A DNA stretch of 16,420 bases from an uncultured Muribaculaceae bacterium (GTDB taxonomy: Bacteria > Bacteroidota > Bacteroidia > Bacteroidales > Muribaculaceae). The notes below the pieces were generated by a model, which saw nothing but the letters and a program-made list of their open reading frames with translations, did no database searches and was not told where the DNA came from. Below are positions 7,512-14,589 of this stretch, one piece after another. The first letter of the stretch is position 1. Every line of letters starts with the position of its first letter. The DNA lies in contig CAJTXU010000041.1 of NCBI GenBank assembly GCA_910584125.1, positions 1 to 16,420 of the forward strand, given 5' to 3'. The translations under genes were made by a program, and so were the position numbers.

Positions 7512-8597
7512 TTACCATTGTTGTGAACGTTCCACAACATACTGGTTGTAATACGACAGGATGAGTGTGGTAAGTGGCAGAGCTATGATGAGGCCCATGA
7601 ATCCGAGCAGGCTTCCCCATACCGACAGGGCCAGAAGGATAATGGCGGGGTTGAGCCCCATCGCCTTGCCCATGACACGGGGTGTCAGCACGAGGTCCTG
7701 GATGCACTGCACCACGACATAGACCGCCATTGACTCCCAGAATATCACCCAGAAGTCGCCGCCGGTGCCCGCAGTCCAGACGAGGCACAGCAATGCCGTG
7801 ATCGGCAACGAGATGAGCTGAAGATATGGGACGAGATTCAGCACACCGATGAAGAGACCGAGCACGACGCCCATCGGAAGCCCTATCATCATGAATCCCA
7901 GGGCGAACAGTATGCCGACGATGGCGGCGATCAGGAACTGGCCGCGGAAATAACGGCTCATGGTGTGCTTGATGTCGGACGTGATGCGGTAGACACGCCT
8001 GCGGTGGTTGTGGGGCACGAGCTGGCGGAAGCTAAGCATCAGCCGCTCGTAGTCGAGCATGATGAAGAGCACGTAGAGTATCACCACCATCCAGCTCACG
8101 ATGCTCGCGATGAAGGCAACGCCCGAGGTGAGGAAATTCCACGACGAAGCCACCGTGTTGCGTATCAGCGCTATCCATTCCTCGCGCGACAGCATCCGCG
8201 CCAGGCGGTTGAAGTCGACGTTCTCCAATATGAAGCGGTGTATGCTCTCCGAGATATAGGGCAGATGGATCTGCTCCGAAGCATATGCGCGGACCACCTC
8301 GGTCATCTGCTGACACTCCTTTACTATATAGGGGATGAAAAACCAGCAGAAGAGCATCAGGACGGCCGCGGCCTCGAGCAGCGTCGCCACCACCGGAAGG
8401 AAACGCGACCGCAGGTGCATCCACCGCATGTTCCATTTCACCACCGGCTCGAGGATATAGCATATCAGACACGCCACAAGAAAAGGCAGCAACACCCCCT
8501 TGAGCACGTCAAGCAGATAAATCACGACCAGTATGCCGCATACCGAGAAGAGTATGCGCACCACACGGTCGAACGTATACGGTTGTCTTTGTTCCAT
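7512..8597 (-). CDS. AI-2E family transporter (PerM-like permease)
   Basis: An inner-membrane protein of 361 residues with the family pattern: two N-terminal helices (about 13-50), a third near 66-93, a long soluble segment (95-150), then C-terminal helices. The family signature is GQFLIAAIVGILFALGFMMI (219-238) followed by LGLFIGVLNLVPY (246-258). Characterised relatives have been linked to AI-2 export or to Na+/H+ exchange; with an antiporter next door an ion role is at least as plausible, but the substrate is unknown. The ATG at 8597 is the only reasonable start, because the next Met is at residue 57. It heads the leftward cluster and diverges from dacB across 56 bases. Confidence 0.9.
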   Translation of the reverse strand: MEQRQPYTFDRVVRILFSVCGILVVIYLLDVLKGVLLPFLVACLICYILEPVVKWNMRWMHLRSRFLPVVATLLEAAAVLMLFCWFFIPYIVKECQQMTEVVRAYASEQIHLPYISESIHRFILENVDFNRLARMLSREEWIALIRNTVASSWNFLTSGVAFIASIVSWMVVILYVLFIMLDYERLMLSFRQLVPHNHRRRVYRITSDIKHTMSRYFRGQFLIAAIVGILFALGFMMIGLPMGVVLGLFIGVLNLVPYLQLISLPITALLCLVWTAGTGGDFWVIFWESMAVYVVVQCIQDLVLTPRVMGKAMGLNPAIILLALSVWGSLLGFMGLIIALPLTTLILSYYNQYVVERSQQW

Positions 8598-8601
8598 ATT
8601 A

Positions 8602-8609
8602 CAAAATTA
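8602..8609 (-). promoter_or_regulatory. -7 promoter box for the permease-antiporter cluster
   Basis: TAATTTTG on the minus strand matches TAnnTTTG exactly and ends only 4 bases before the permease ATG, so the mRNA would have almost no 5' leader. No clean TTTG lies 19-21 bases upstream (TTCC, GTTC and TGTT occur there), so the -33 box is weak or factor-assisted. Confidence 0.55.
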
Positions 8610-8621
8610 GTTAAAATTTTG
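8602..8621. repeat. Inverted repeat between divergent promoters
   Basis: CAAAATT (8602-8608) and AATTTTG (8615-8621) form a 7-bp inverted repeat with a 6-base spacer. The left arm is part of the leftward -7 box and the right arm contains the rightward -33 box of dacB. AATTTTG recurs at 8643-8649 within the dacB -7 box. The symmetry could be an operator, or simply a product of two promoter elements facing each other. Confidence 0.5.
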
Positions 8622-8649
8622 TGATAAAGGAACAGAATGCTTAATTTTG
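8618..8649 (+). promoter_or_regulatory. Bacteroidota-type promoter for dacB
   Basis: TTTG (8618-8621), 20 bases, then TAATTTTG (8642-8649): a full consensus match with the same spacing and -7 sequence as the two tRNA promoters. The ATG of dacB is at 8654, 4 bases after the -7 box, so transcription should start at or next to the start codon and the mRNA may be leaderless. Confidence 0.8.
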
Positions 8650-8653
8650 TGTC

Positions 8654-9886
8654 ATGAATCGACTGAAAAGATTAATCACCCTGTCTATGCTGGCCGTGCT
8701 GACGCTTGCGGCCGCCTATGCCGATGCCATCGGAGATTTCACGTCGAGCCGCGCGATCAACGCCCCGCAGGCCGCCGTGCTGATCTATGACCTTAAGAAC
8801 GACAGGGAGATAGCGTCGCACAATCTCGACAAACCTCTGATTCCGGCCTCGATCATGAAAGCCGTGACCACCGCTACCCTCCTTGAGAAAGTGGGCGCCG
8901 GTTATCGATATGTCACTCCTGTCTATATGACCGGTCGCATCGACGACGGTACCCTCGACGGCAACATTCTGGTCGAGGCCTCTGGCGACCCTTCCATCAA
9001 CACATCGAACACGCCCCAGACCCCCGATTTTATAACAGAAATCGTCGATGCGCTCAAGGCGCTCAAGGTCACGGCCATCAAAGGTAGGATCATCGTTGAC
9101 GAGAGCCGGTTTCCCGGTCCGGCCATCAACCCGCAGTGGAGCCCGGGCGACCTGCCGCACGCCTACGGCACCGGCACGCACGGCTTCAACTTCGAGGACA
9201 ACTCCAGCGGACGCCGTTCGGTGGCTGACCCCGCCGGCGTGTTCCGCACACGGCTCACGTCGGCTCTGCGCAACGCCGGCATCCAGGTGGGCGGCGCGCA
9301 GATCGACGACCACGGCCGCAAGCACCTGCTCGGCGAACATCGGTCGGCGCCGGTCGACGAGATCATGCGCTCGTGCATGATGCGGAGCGACAACCAGTTT
9401 GCAGAGGCGATGCTGAGGCTCGTCGGCGACAAGTACGGCAAGACGGGAACCGTTGAGGAAGGCGCCCGGCAGGAAACCGAGTTCTGGAAACACCGCGACG
9501 CCTCGATGCAGGGAGTCAGGATTGTAGACGGTTCGGGACTGTCGCGTTCCAACAGGGTCACGGCCCGCTTCATGGGCGACGTGCTCGGGCGAATGGCACG
9601 TAACCCATATTACGCCTCGTTCTTCCCTTTGGCCGGGGCCGAGGGGACACTTAAGAAATTTCTGGCCGATACCGAACTCGCCGAGTGGGTGGCGATGAAG
9701 ACCGGTTCGATGAAGGGCATACAGTGTTATGCCGGTTATAAGCTCGACGAAGACTATGCCCCTACGCACGTCGTGGTGGTGATAATGAACGAGATGAGCG
9801 ACCGCGCCGCCGCACGCGCACAGGTCGAGAAGCTTCTTCTCGCCACTTTCGGCAGCCCCGCTGCGGAGCCGCAGACCGACAATTGA
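8654..9886 (+). CDS. dacB: D-alanyl-D-alanine carboxypeptidase/endopeptidase (PBP4, peptidase S13)
   Basis: A periplasmic serine hydrolase that trims peptidoglycan stem peptides and cuts cross-links. The 410-residue protein has a signal peptide (1 to about 25, ending AYADA). All three penicillin-binding motifs are present: SIMK at 66-69 (nucleophile Ser66), SDN at 245-247 and KTG at 349-351. VDGSGLSRSN at 291-300 is typical of the S13 family. The region between SxxK and SDN holds the extra domains of PBP4-type enzymes, somewhat shorter than in E. coli (about 477 residues in total). The start at MNRLKR keeps the positively charged part of the signal; the next Met (residue 12) would remove it. 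It has its own promoter and is followed after 45 bases by the minisatellite gene. Confidence 0.93.
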   Translation: MNRLKRLITLSMLAVLTLAAAYADAIGDFTSSRAINAPQAAVLIYDLKNDREIASHNLDKPLIPASIMKAVTTATLLEKVGAGYRYVTPVYMTGRIDDGTLDGNILVEASGDPSINTSNTPQTPDFITEIVDALKALKVTAIKGRIIVDESRFPGPAINPQWSPGDLPHAYGTGTHGFNFEDNSSGRRSVADPAGVFRTRLTSALRNAGIQVGGAQIDDHGRKHLLGEHRSAPVDEIMRSCMMRSDNQFAEAMLRLVGDKYGKTGTVEEGARQETEFWKHRDASMQGVRIVDGSGLSRSNRVTARFMGDVLGRMARNPYYASFFPLAGAEGTLKKFLADTELAEWVAMKTGSMKGIQCYAGYKLDEDYAPTHVVVVIMNEMSDRAAARAQVEKLLLATFGSPAAEPQTDN

Positions 9887-9931
9887 CACCTCTTCCATGT
9901 AACAAGACCGCCGCATTGGCGTTACACTGAT

Positions 9932-10453
9932 ATGGACAATAGAAAGCTGAACGAAATAAAAGACCTGGTCTATGAAGCCGAAGGCCTGCTCGAGCTGTTG
10001 CAGTTGCGGCCCGATAAAATCGGCGATCTCGCGCCTCTGGTGAGCGCGCGCCTCAACCAGGCGACAGAATCATTCGCCGCTCTGGCGGCAGAGAACTCCG
10101 AGATTTCCGAGAACTCTGAAATCTCCGAGAACTCTGAAATCTCCGAGAACTCCGAGAACTCCGAGAACTCTGGAATCTCCGAGAACTCCGAGATCTCTGA
10201 GAACTCCGAGATCTCAGAATCTCCTAAAATTCAAAAATCCTCTCCCGCCTTCTGCCTCAACGACCGCTTCCGCTTCCGCCGCGCTATATTCGGCGGCAGC
10301 GACGCCGAGTTCAACGCGACAATGGATTATGTCGCCACCCTCGACAGCTACGAGGAGGCTGAGGAATATTTCTACGGCGACATGGGCCTCGACCCCGACA
10401 ATGAGGACGTTGCGGCGTTCATGGAGATAATCAGAACATATTTCGGGCGATGA
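9932..10453 (+). CDS. Conserved small Bacteroidales protein with Ser/Glu/Asn-rich repeat linker
   Basis: A 173-residue cytoplasmic protein in three parts. The N-terminal helical segment (about 1-52: LNEIKDLVYEAEGLLELLQL and onward) is followed by a low-complexity acidic linker of ENSEIS and ENS units (54-97), then a conserved C-terminal domain (about 107-173: FCLNDRFRFRRAIFGGSD, and YEEAEEYFYGDMG at 140-152). I recall the C-terminal part as common in Bacteroidales proteins of unknown function; no enzymatic motif is visible and there is no signal peptide. It overlaps rsmI by 4 bases (ATGA), so translation is coupled. The linker is encoded by an 18-base minisatellite and is probably variable in length between strains. 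Confidence 0.85.
   Translation: MDNRKLNEIKDLVYEAEGLLELLQLRPDKIGDLAPLVSARLNQATESFAALAAENSEISENSEISENSEISENSENSENSGISENSEISENSEISESPKIQKSSPAFCLNDRFRFRRAIFGGSDAEFNATMDYVATLDSYEEAEEYFYGDMGLDPDNEDVAAFMEIIRTYFGR
10091..10225 (+). repeat. In-frame coding minisatellite, 18-base unit with 9-base half units
   Basis: Consensus GAGAACTCTGAAATCTCC. Full units lie at 10091-10108, 10109-10126, 10127-10144, 10163-10180, 10181-10198 and 10199-10216. Two 9-base units GAGAACTCC are at 10145-10162, and a decayed partial unit is at 10217-10225. Units 2 and 3 are identical. Every period is a multiple of 9, so gain or loss of units keeps the reading frame. GAGATTTC (10100-10107) is the reverse complement of GAAATCTC (10118-10125), so neighbouring units can also form hairpins. 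Confidence 0.95.
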
Positions 10454-11148
10454 GCGGAATGCTGCATATTGTGCCGACTCCTGTCGGCAATCTCGACGAC
10501 ATGACTTTCAGGGCGATACGCGTGCTGAAGGAGGCCGACCTCATTCTGGCCGAGGACACACGCACCAGCGCCGTGCTGATGAAGCACTTCGACATCCGCA
10601 CGCCCATGCGCAGCCACCACCGTAACAACGAGCACCGCGCCGTCGAAGGCCTCGTGGAGGAAATCCTCGGCGGCAAGGACGTGGCGCTCGTCTCCGACGC
10701 CGGGACGCCCGGCATATCCGACCCCGGCTTCATGCTGGCGCGAGCATGCCGCGACGCCGGCGTAGAGGTGGAGTGTCTGCCCGGGGCTACGGCATTCGTG
10801 CCGGCCCTCGTAGGCTCCGGCCTGCCATGCGACAGGTTCGTCTTCGAAGGTTTCCTGCCGCTCAAGAAGGGGCGCGCCACACGTCTCGCCGAACTCGCCG
10901 CCGAGCGCCGCACCGTGATAATATACGAGTCCCCCCTGCGCCTGGCCCGCACGCTGCGCCAGCTCGCCGAGTCGTTCGGCCCGGAACGCCAGGCCGCCGT
11001 ATGCCGCGAGATCTCCAAACTCCACGAGGAGACACGCCGCGACACCCTCGCCGCACTTTCATCTCATTACGACGCGAACCAAGCCAAGGGGGAAATTGTT
11101 ATCGTAATAGCTCCGGCCGAGAAAGGTGCCGACAGGCATGACGACTGA
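10450..11148 (+). CDS. rsmI: 16S rRNA (cytidine(1402)-2'-O)-methyltransferase RsmI
   Basis: A SAM-dependent enzyme of the tetrapyrrole methylase fold that 2'-O-methylates C1402 in the decoding centre of the 30S subunit. Motifs in order: VPTPVGNLDDMTFRAI (8-23), LAEDTRTSAVLMKHF (33-47), ALVSDAGTPGISDPG (79-93), CLPGATAFVPALVGSGLP (109-126) and FEGFLPLKKGRATRL (132-146). At 232 residues it lacks the roughly 50-residue C-terminal extension of the E. coli enzyme (286), as I would expect for Bacteroidales forms. The start at 10450 overlaps the upstream stop (ATGA); the Met at residue 4 is an alternative. Confidence 0.94.
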   Translation: MSGMLHIVPTPVGNLDDMTFRAIRVLKEADLILAEDTRTSAVLMKHFDIRTPMRSHHRNNEHRAVEGLVEEILGGKDVALVSDAGTPGISDPGFMLARACRDAGVEVECLPGATAFVPALVGSGLPCDRFVFEGFLPLKKGRATRLAELAAERRTVIIYESPLRLARTLRQLAESFGPERQAAVCREISKLHEETRRDTLAALSSHYDANQAKGEIVIVIAPAEKGADRHDD

Positions 11149-11218
11149 AAACGTCATCTCTCCGTTGCGACCCCTATTATATCTGACTGAATATTCATTT
11201 TAACCAAAAATCATCGTT

Positions 11219-12085
11219 ATGAAAAAGAGTTTTTTGCTTTTAGGTCTCTTCGCGCTGCTGCTTTCGGCATGCGCCGGAAAGGACGAGAAAAAAATCCAGG
11301 AAGATTCCCTGAAGATCGCCGATCTTACGGCGGAATATGAGGAAGCCACCAACTTCAACGACTCCCTGATGCTCCTGATGGGCGACATCTATACAGGTCT
11401 CGACTCGATCAACACCCAGGAGGGTCTGCTCTATAACATGGGCAGCGGCGACGCCGCAGACCGCCGCGCCGAAATCCGCCGCAACCTCTCGGCTATCAAG
11501 GCACGTCTGGCCGCCAACAAGCAGCTTCTCGAGTCGATGGAGGCAAAGGTGAAGTCTTCGGGCAACGAGAACAGCGTCCAGGCCAAGACAATCGCCCAGC
11601 TGCGCAAGCACATCGAGCAGCAGGACGCCAAGATCGCACAGCTCGAGTCCGACCTCAGCAAGGCTAAGGACGAGATCACCAACCTCAATACCCAGGTGGC
11701 CGAGACCCAGGAGCAGGTGAAGGCCGAGACCCAGGCCAAGGAAGAGGCACAGGCTGCCACCGTGGCCGCCGAGAACGAAGCCAACAAGGTTTACTACGCC
11801 ATCGGCTCTAACAAGGAGCTCAAGAACAAGGGCCTTCTCGCCAAGAAGTTCCTCGGCACGACCAAGGTGCTCAAGGGCCAGTTTGACGCAAGCTATTTCG
11901 TAGCCGCCGACAAGCGCACGCTCAAGTCTATCCCCACCAATGCCAAGAAGGTGAAAATCTGGACCAACATGCCCGAGGGCAGCTATCGCATCGTAGGCGA
12001 GAAAGACGGCCCGAAGACCATCGAGATCACCAACCCCGCCAAGTTCTGGTCGCTTTCGAGCCACCTCGTGATCCAGACAGACTGA
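11219..12085 (+). CDS. Coiled-coil lipoprotein, Cbp1-like (putative collagen-binding adhesin family)
   Basis: A 288-residue lipoprotein: signal to residue 17, lipobox LSAC with Cys18, then AGKDEKK. The charged KDE just after the lipidated Cys resembles Bacteroidota lipoprotein surface-export signals. Residues about 25-188 are a long coiled coil rich in Ala, Glu, Lys and Gln. A compact C-terminal domain (190-288) begins VYYAIGSNKELKNKGLL. The layout matches the family named after Bacteroides fragilis Cbp1; collagen binding here is only inferred from the name. Three sites fit the Bacteroides O-glycosylation motif D-S/T-hydrophobic (S30, S49, S63). Its stop overlaps the next ATG by one base (TGATG). 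No full promoter consensus lies in the 70-base upstream gap; TATATCTG at 11178-11185 has one mismatch and no -33 partner. Confidence 0.82.
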   Translation: MKKSFLLLGLFALLLSACAGKDEKKIQEDSLKIADLTAEYEEATNFNDSLMLLMGDIYTGLDSINTQEGLLYNMGSGDAADRRAEIRRNLSAIKARLAANKQLLESMEAKVKSSGNENSVQAKTIAQLRKHIEQQDAKIAQLESDLSKAKDEITNLNTQVAETQEQVKAETQAKEEAQAATVAAENEANKVYYAIGSNKELKNKGLLAKKFLGTTKVLKGQFDASYFVAADKRTLKSIPTNAKKVKIWTNMPEGSYRIVGEKDGPKTIEITNPAKFWSLSSHLVIQTD

Positions 12086-12588
12086 TGAAAAGACATTTCG
12101 GAATAATGATAAGCGCGGCCTTGGTCGCGCTTATGTTTATAGGCTGCAAGCCCACCGTGAAGAACTACAGGGCGGCCTATGACGCGGCCCTCGCCAAGCG
12201 CGAGCAGGCGGCGGCCGAACAGATGCGCCCCGCCACGGGCCTGCTGAGCGATGACGGTCCTCAGATGAGAATCATCGACGGCGATACGCTCTACGTGCTC
12301 AAGGCGAGGCTCCGCCTGCCCGACGGCACGGTGCCGCCCGGCAGATGGGCTGTGGCGGTGTCGCTCTTCAAGATGGACACCAACGCCAAGGCCGCCGCTG
12401 CCGCTGTCAGAGACAGGGGATTCGACGGCGCCACATACCTCAAGGCTTCCGGCGGAAGGTATTACACGGTCTCTGGGGTAGTCAGCTCGCTCGACTCGGC
12501 GGCAATGGAGGCGCGCCGGTTCGACAAGGCGTTCCCCTCCTATCCTTATGTCGGACTCCCAGGGGCTCCGGTGCTGATCAACTTCTGA
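12085..12588 (+). CDS. Lipoprotein with SPOR-like C-terminal domain
   Basis: A 167-residue protein with a lipoprotein signal (lipobox FIGC, Cys21), a short helical stretch (24-48), a linker and a C-terminal SPOR-like domain (about 88-150). The domain reads RWAVAVSLFKMDTNAKAAAA, then a GF turn (112-113), GGRYYTVSGVVSSLDSAAME, the usual beta-alpha-beta-beta-alpha-beta pattern. SPOR domains bind peptidoglycan glycan strands stripped of stem peptides, typically at the division site. The match is by pattern and somewhat divergent. Translation is coupled to the coiled-coil lipoprotein by the TGATG overlap. A strong hairpin terminator follows, closing this two-gene unit. Confidence 0.75.
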   Translation: MKRHFGIMISAALVALMFIGCKPTVKNYRAAYDAALAKREQAAAEQMRPATGLLSDDGPQMRIIDGDTLYVLKARLRLPDGTVPPGRWAVAVSLFKMDTNAKAAAAAVRDRGFDGATYLKASGGRYYTVSGVVSSLDSAAMEARRFDKAFPSYPYVGLPGAPVLINF

Positions 12589-12640
12589 CGCAGGTCGCCA
12601 CATACGGACCACAGAACCATAACTCCGACTCGGATGTTTT

Positions 12641-12683
12641 AAATGGAGCAGGACAATATCTGTCCGGCTCCATTTTAATTTTC
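12641..12683 (+). terminator. Rho-independent terminator after the lipoprotein pair
   Basis: AAATGGAGC (12641-12649) pairs perfectly with GCTCCATTT (12667-12675). After one A/G mismatch the inner stem GGACA (12651-12655)/TGTCC (12661-12665) closes a 5-base loop, and TAATTTTC follows. The hairpin ends only 13 bases before the ATG of the Ntn hydrolase, so it could also act as a 5' leader structure for readthrough transcripts. The rest of the 100-base gap shows no other clear element. Confidence 0.85.
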
Positions 12684-12688
12684 TCGCT

Positions 12689-13735
12689 ATGAAGACATTT
12701 ACAAAGATATTGACGGCCGTCGGCGCATTGGTGCTGACAGCCTCCGCGGCCCACGAGGCCGACGCATGCACCCGCGTGGTATACCGCGGCGCCGACAACC
12801 TCTATGTCGTGGCCCGCTCGCTCGACTGGAAGACCCCGATACCCACCAACATCTATGTCTACCCGAGAGGAATCTCGAAGCAGAGCAGCAATCTTCCGAA
12901 CCACTTGAAATGGACGTCGAAATATGGCGCTGTCTATGCCGTGAGCTATGACGGCGGCATCACGGAGGGCATGAACGAGAAGGGACTCGTGGTGAACGGA
13001 CTCTTCTGCAAGGGCACTGTCTATAACGACAGCGTGTCGTCAAAACCCTACGTAATGTCGCTGGCTGTCTTCCCGGCATGGCTGCTCGACCAGTGCGCCG
13101 ACGTGCAGGAGGTGCGGAAGATGCTTGAGGACCCGGGCTTCGAGATACAGGGCGCCACCTTCGACGGAGGCACCGTGTCGGCCCTGCACTGGGGTGTGAC
13201 CGACGCCTCAGGTGAAAGCATCATCTTTGAGTTCGACCACGGCAAGATAAATATCCACGACATGGGCGATGTCCGCGCCATGACCAACGACCCGCAGTGG
13301 CCCGCGATGACGGCCATCATCAATTATTGGGACAAGGTCGGGGGCCGAAATTTCCTGCCCGGCACGGTGTCGAGTCCCGACCGCTGCGTGCGCGCCAACT
13401 ATTTCGCCCATCATGTGGAGGCAGTGCCTGAGGCCGACACCGGTGTCACGATCGCACGCAGCATCCTGGTGAACTGTTCGGTGCCCTACACCTATCTTAT
13501 CCAGGGCGATCCCAACGTGAGCAGCACGCAGTGGCGCACATACTCGGACGTGCGAGACGTCAGATATTATTTCGAGCTCGTCACCAACCCGGGGTATTAT
13601 TATATCGACCTCAGGACGCTCGACCTCTCGAAGGGCGCGCCGGTGCTGAAACTGGAGACCTCCAAGACCTCCGACCTCGTTGGCAACGCCAACGGGCGGC
13701 TCGTGAAGTCCAAGCCTTTCACGCCGATGTACTGA
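12689..13735 (+). CDS. Secreted linear amide C-N hydrolase (choloylglycine hydrolase/penicillin V acylase family)
   Basis: An Ntn-type hydrolase of 348 residues that cleaves amide bonds of conjugated small molecules such as conjugated bile acids, acyl-homoserine lactones or N-acyl amino acids; the real substrate is unknown. A signal peptide ends ADA (24-26) directly before Cys27, so signal peptidase I would expose the N-terminal nucleophile. Family residues line up: Cys27, Arg43 and Asp46 (ARSLDW), Asn200 (MTNDPQW) and Arg232 (SPDRCVR). The asparagine that follows GL in Gram-positive bile salt hydrolases is replaced (GLFC, 104-107). CTRVVYRGADN and ARSLDWKTPIPTNIYVYPRG resemble the Gram-negative penicillin V acylase branch more than classical bile salt hydrolases. 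It directly follows a terminator and I see no consensus promoter. It ends 2 bases from the convergent DUF6048 gene. Confidence 0.88.
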   Translation: MKTFTKILTAVGALVLTASAAHEADACTRVVYRGADNLYVVARSLDWKTPIPTNIYVYPRGISKQSSNLPNHLKWTSKYGAVYAVSYDGGITEGMNEKGLVVNGLFCKGTVYNDSVSSKPYVMSLAVFPAWLLDQCADVQEVRKMLEDPGFEIQGATFDGGTVSALHWGVTDASGESIIFEFDHGKINIHDMGDVRAMTNDPQWPAMTAIINYWDKVGGRNFLPGTVSSPDRCVRANYFAHHVEAVPEADTGVTIARSILVNCSVPYTYLIQGDPNVSSTQWRTYSDVRDVRYYFELVTNPGYYYIDLRTLDLSKGAPVLKLETSKTSDLVGNANGRLVKSKPFTPMY

Positions 13736-13737
13736 TC

Positions 13738-14589
13738 TCAGGGAGCCGCCGAGGTGACGGGTGTGGTCGCCTCGGCGCTTTCCTTGGCACGGGCGGGAAT
13801 GGTCCATATGGCCGACACGGTCATGCCGAATGATTCCGAGCCTCCGTAGCCGGGGATGAACCAGGGTTTGCTCTCCCGGTCTTTCGAGATATGGAACGGG
13901 AAATGCCACCGCACGCTCCAGCCGAGCGAGAAATGACTCACGATCCTGACCTGAAGCCCGGCGAGCGCCTCGCCGTAGAAACTCGTGCATTTCAGCCCCT
14001 TGAGGTCGAAGCGCTGCGACTCGTCCCAGTAGTCGGAATTGACGGTCACATCGGTCACGTCATAGCTGAAACTCGAGAAGCCGGCCCTCAGGCCAAGATA
14101 GACCTGATAGTCGGGGTTGCTCTTGTACAGGAAGTTGTAGTTCACGCCGAGTTTGGCATAGAACGACGGCCGGGTGCGATAGGTGAAATTGCCTCTGGCC
14201 GGGGTGTCGTCGGCGAATCCGAGGCCACACTCCAGCGTGGGGAAAAACCAGTTGTGCAGCGACACGTTCGCCCATGCGTCGAAACTGGCGTGCTTCTGGC
14301 CGAAGGCCATGAAGATTAGGTCGCCGAAGTTGACGCCGACGTTGATGCCGTTATAAAGCGGGAAATTCGGTTTCGAGCGCACTTTCGCCACTGTGTCGAG
14401 CGTGGCGAGGAAGAGCACTGGCTCATCGAGCGGTTCGCCGTGCTTGTCATAGTAGTGCAGCACGGGCTGACGCCTGTTGTCGTCGATGTCCACCGGCGTG
14501 CTTTTGGGCCTCGGCGTGGCTATCGAGTCGTCGGCCATGGTGCAGACAGCGGCTAACGCCATGAGGATAAGGGTGATGATCTTTCTCAT
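13738..14589 (-). CDS. DUF6048 family protein, probable outer-membrane beta-barrel-like protein
   Basis: A 283-residue protein with a signal peptide (1-19, MRKIITLILMALAAVCTMA), a proline/charged linker (21-75) and a body (76-265) of alternating hydrophobic and polar stretches rich in Gly, Tyr and Phe (YNGINVGVNFGDLIF, FYAKLGVNYNFLY, YLGLRAGFSSFSYDV). This suggests a small outer-membrane beta-barrel. The tail (266-283) is low-complexity Ala/Thr/Ser. The frame is open to 14742, but that longer form begins with an Arg-rich stretch that is a frame shadow of the upstream gene. The ATG at 14589 gives a proper signal peptide and a 4-base ATGA overlap with the DUF6452 gene. From memory the DUF6048/DUF6452 pair is typically adjacent in Bacteroidales. 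Function unknown. Confidence 0.78.
   Translation of the reverse strand: MRKIITLILMALAAVCTMADDSIATPRPKSTPVDIDDNRRQPVLHYYDKHGEPLDEPVLFLATLDTVAKVRSKPNFPLYNGINVGVNFGDLIFMAFGQKHASFDAWANVSLHNWFFPTLECGLGFADDTPARGNFTYRTRPSFYAKLGVNYNFLYKSNPDYQVYLGLRAGFSSFSYDVTDVTVNSDYWDESQRFDLKGLKCTSFYGEALAGLQVRIVSHFSLGWSVRWHFPFHISKDRESKPWFIPGYGGSESFGMTVSAIWTIPARAKESAEATTPVTSAAP

Noticed and set aside
9899..9925. Terminator between dacB and the minisatellite gene
   Set aside because: GTAA/TTAC and CGCC/GGCG can pair, but with a 6-base bulge and no T-tract, so it does not look like a terminator.
10091..10225. CRISPR array
   Set aside because: Units are contiguous with no unique spacers, lie in frame inside a conserved gene, and no cas genes are nearby.
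12689..12769. Lipoprotein signal on the Ntn hydrolase
   Set aside because: The residues before Cys27 are ADA, with Asp at -2 and Ala at -3, which fits signal peptidase I and not a lipobox. The Cys is the catalytic nucleophile.
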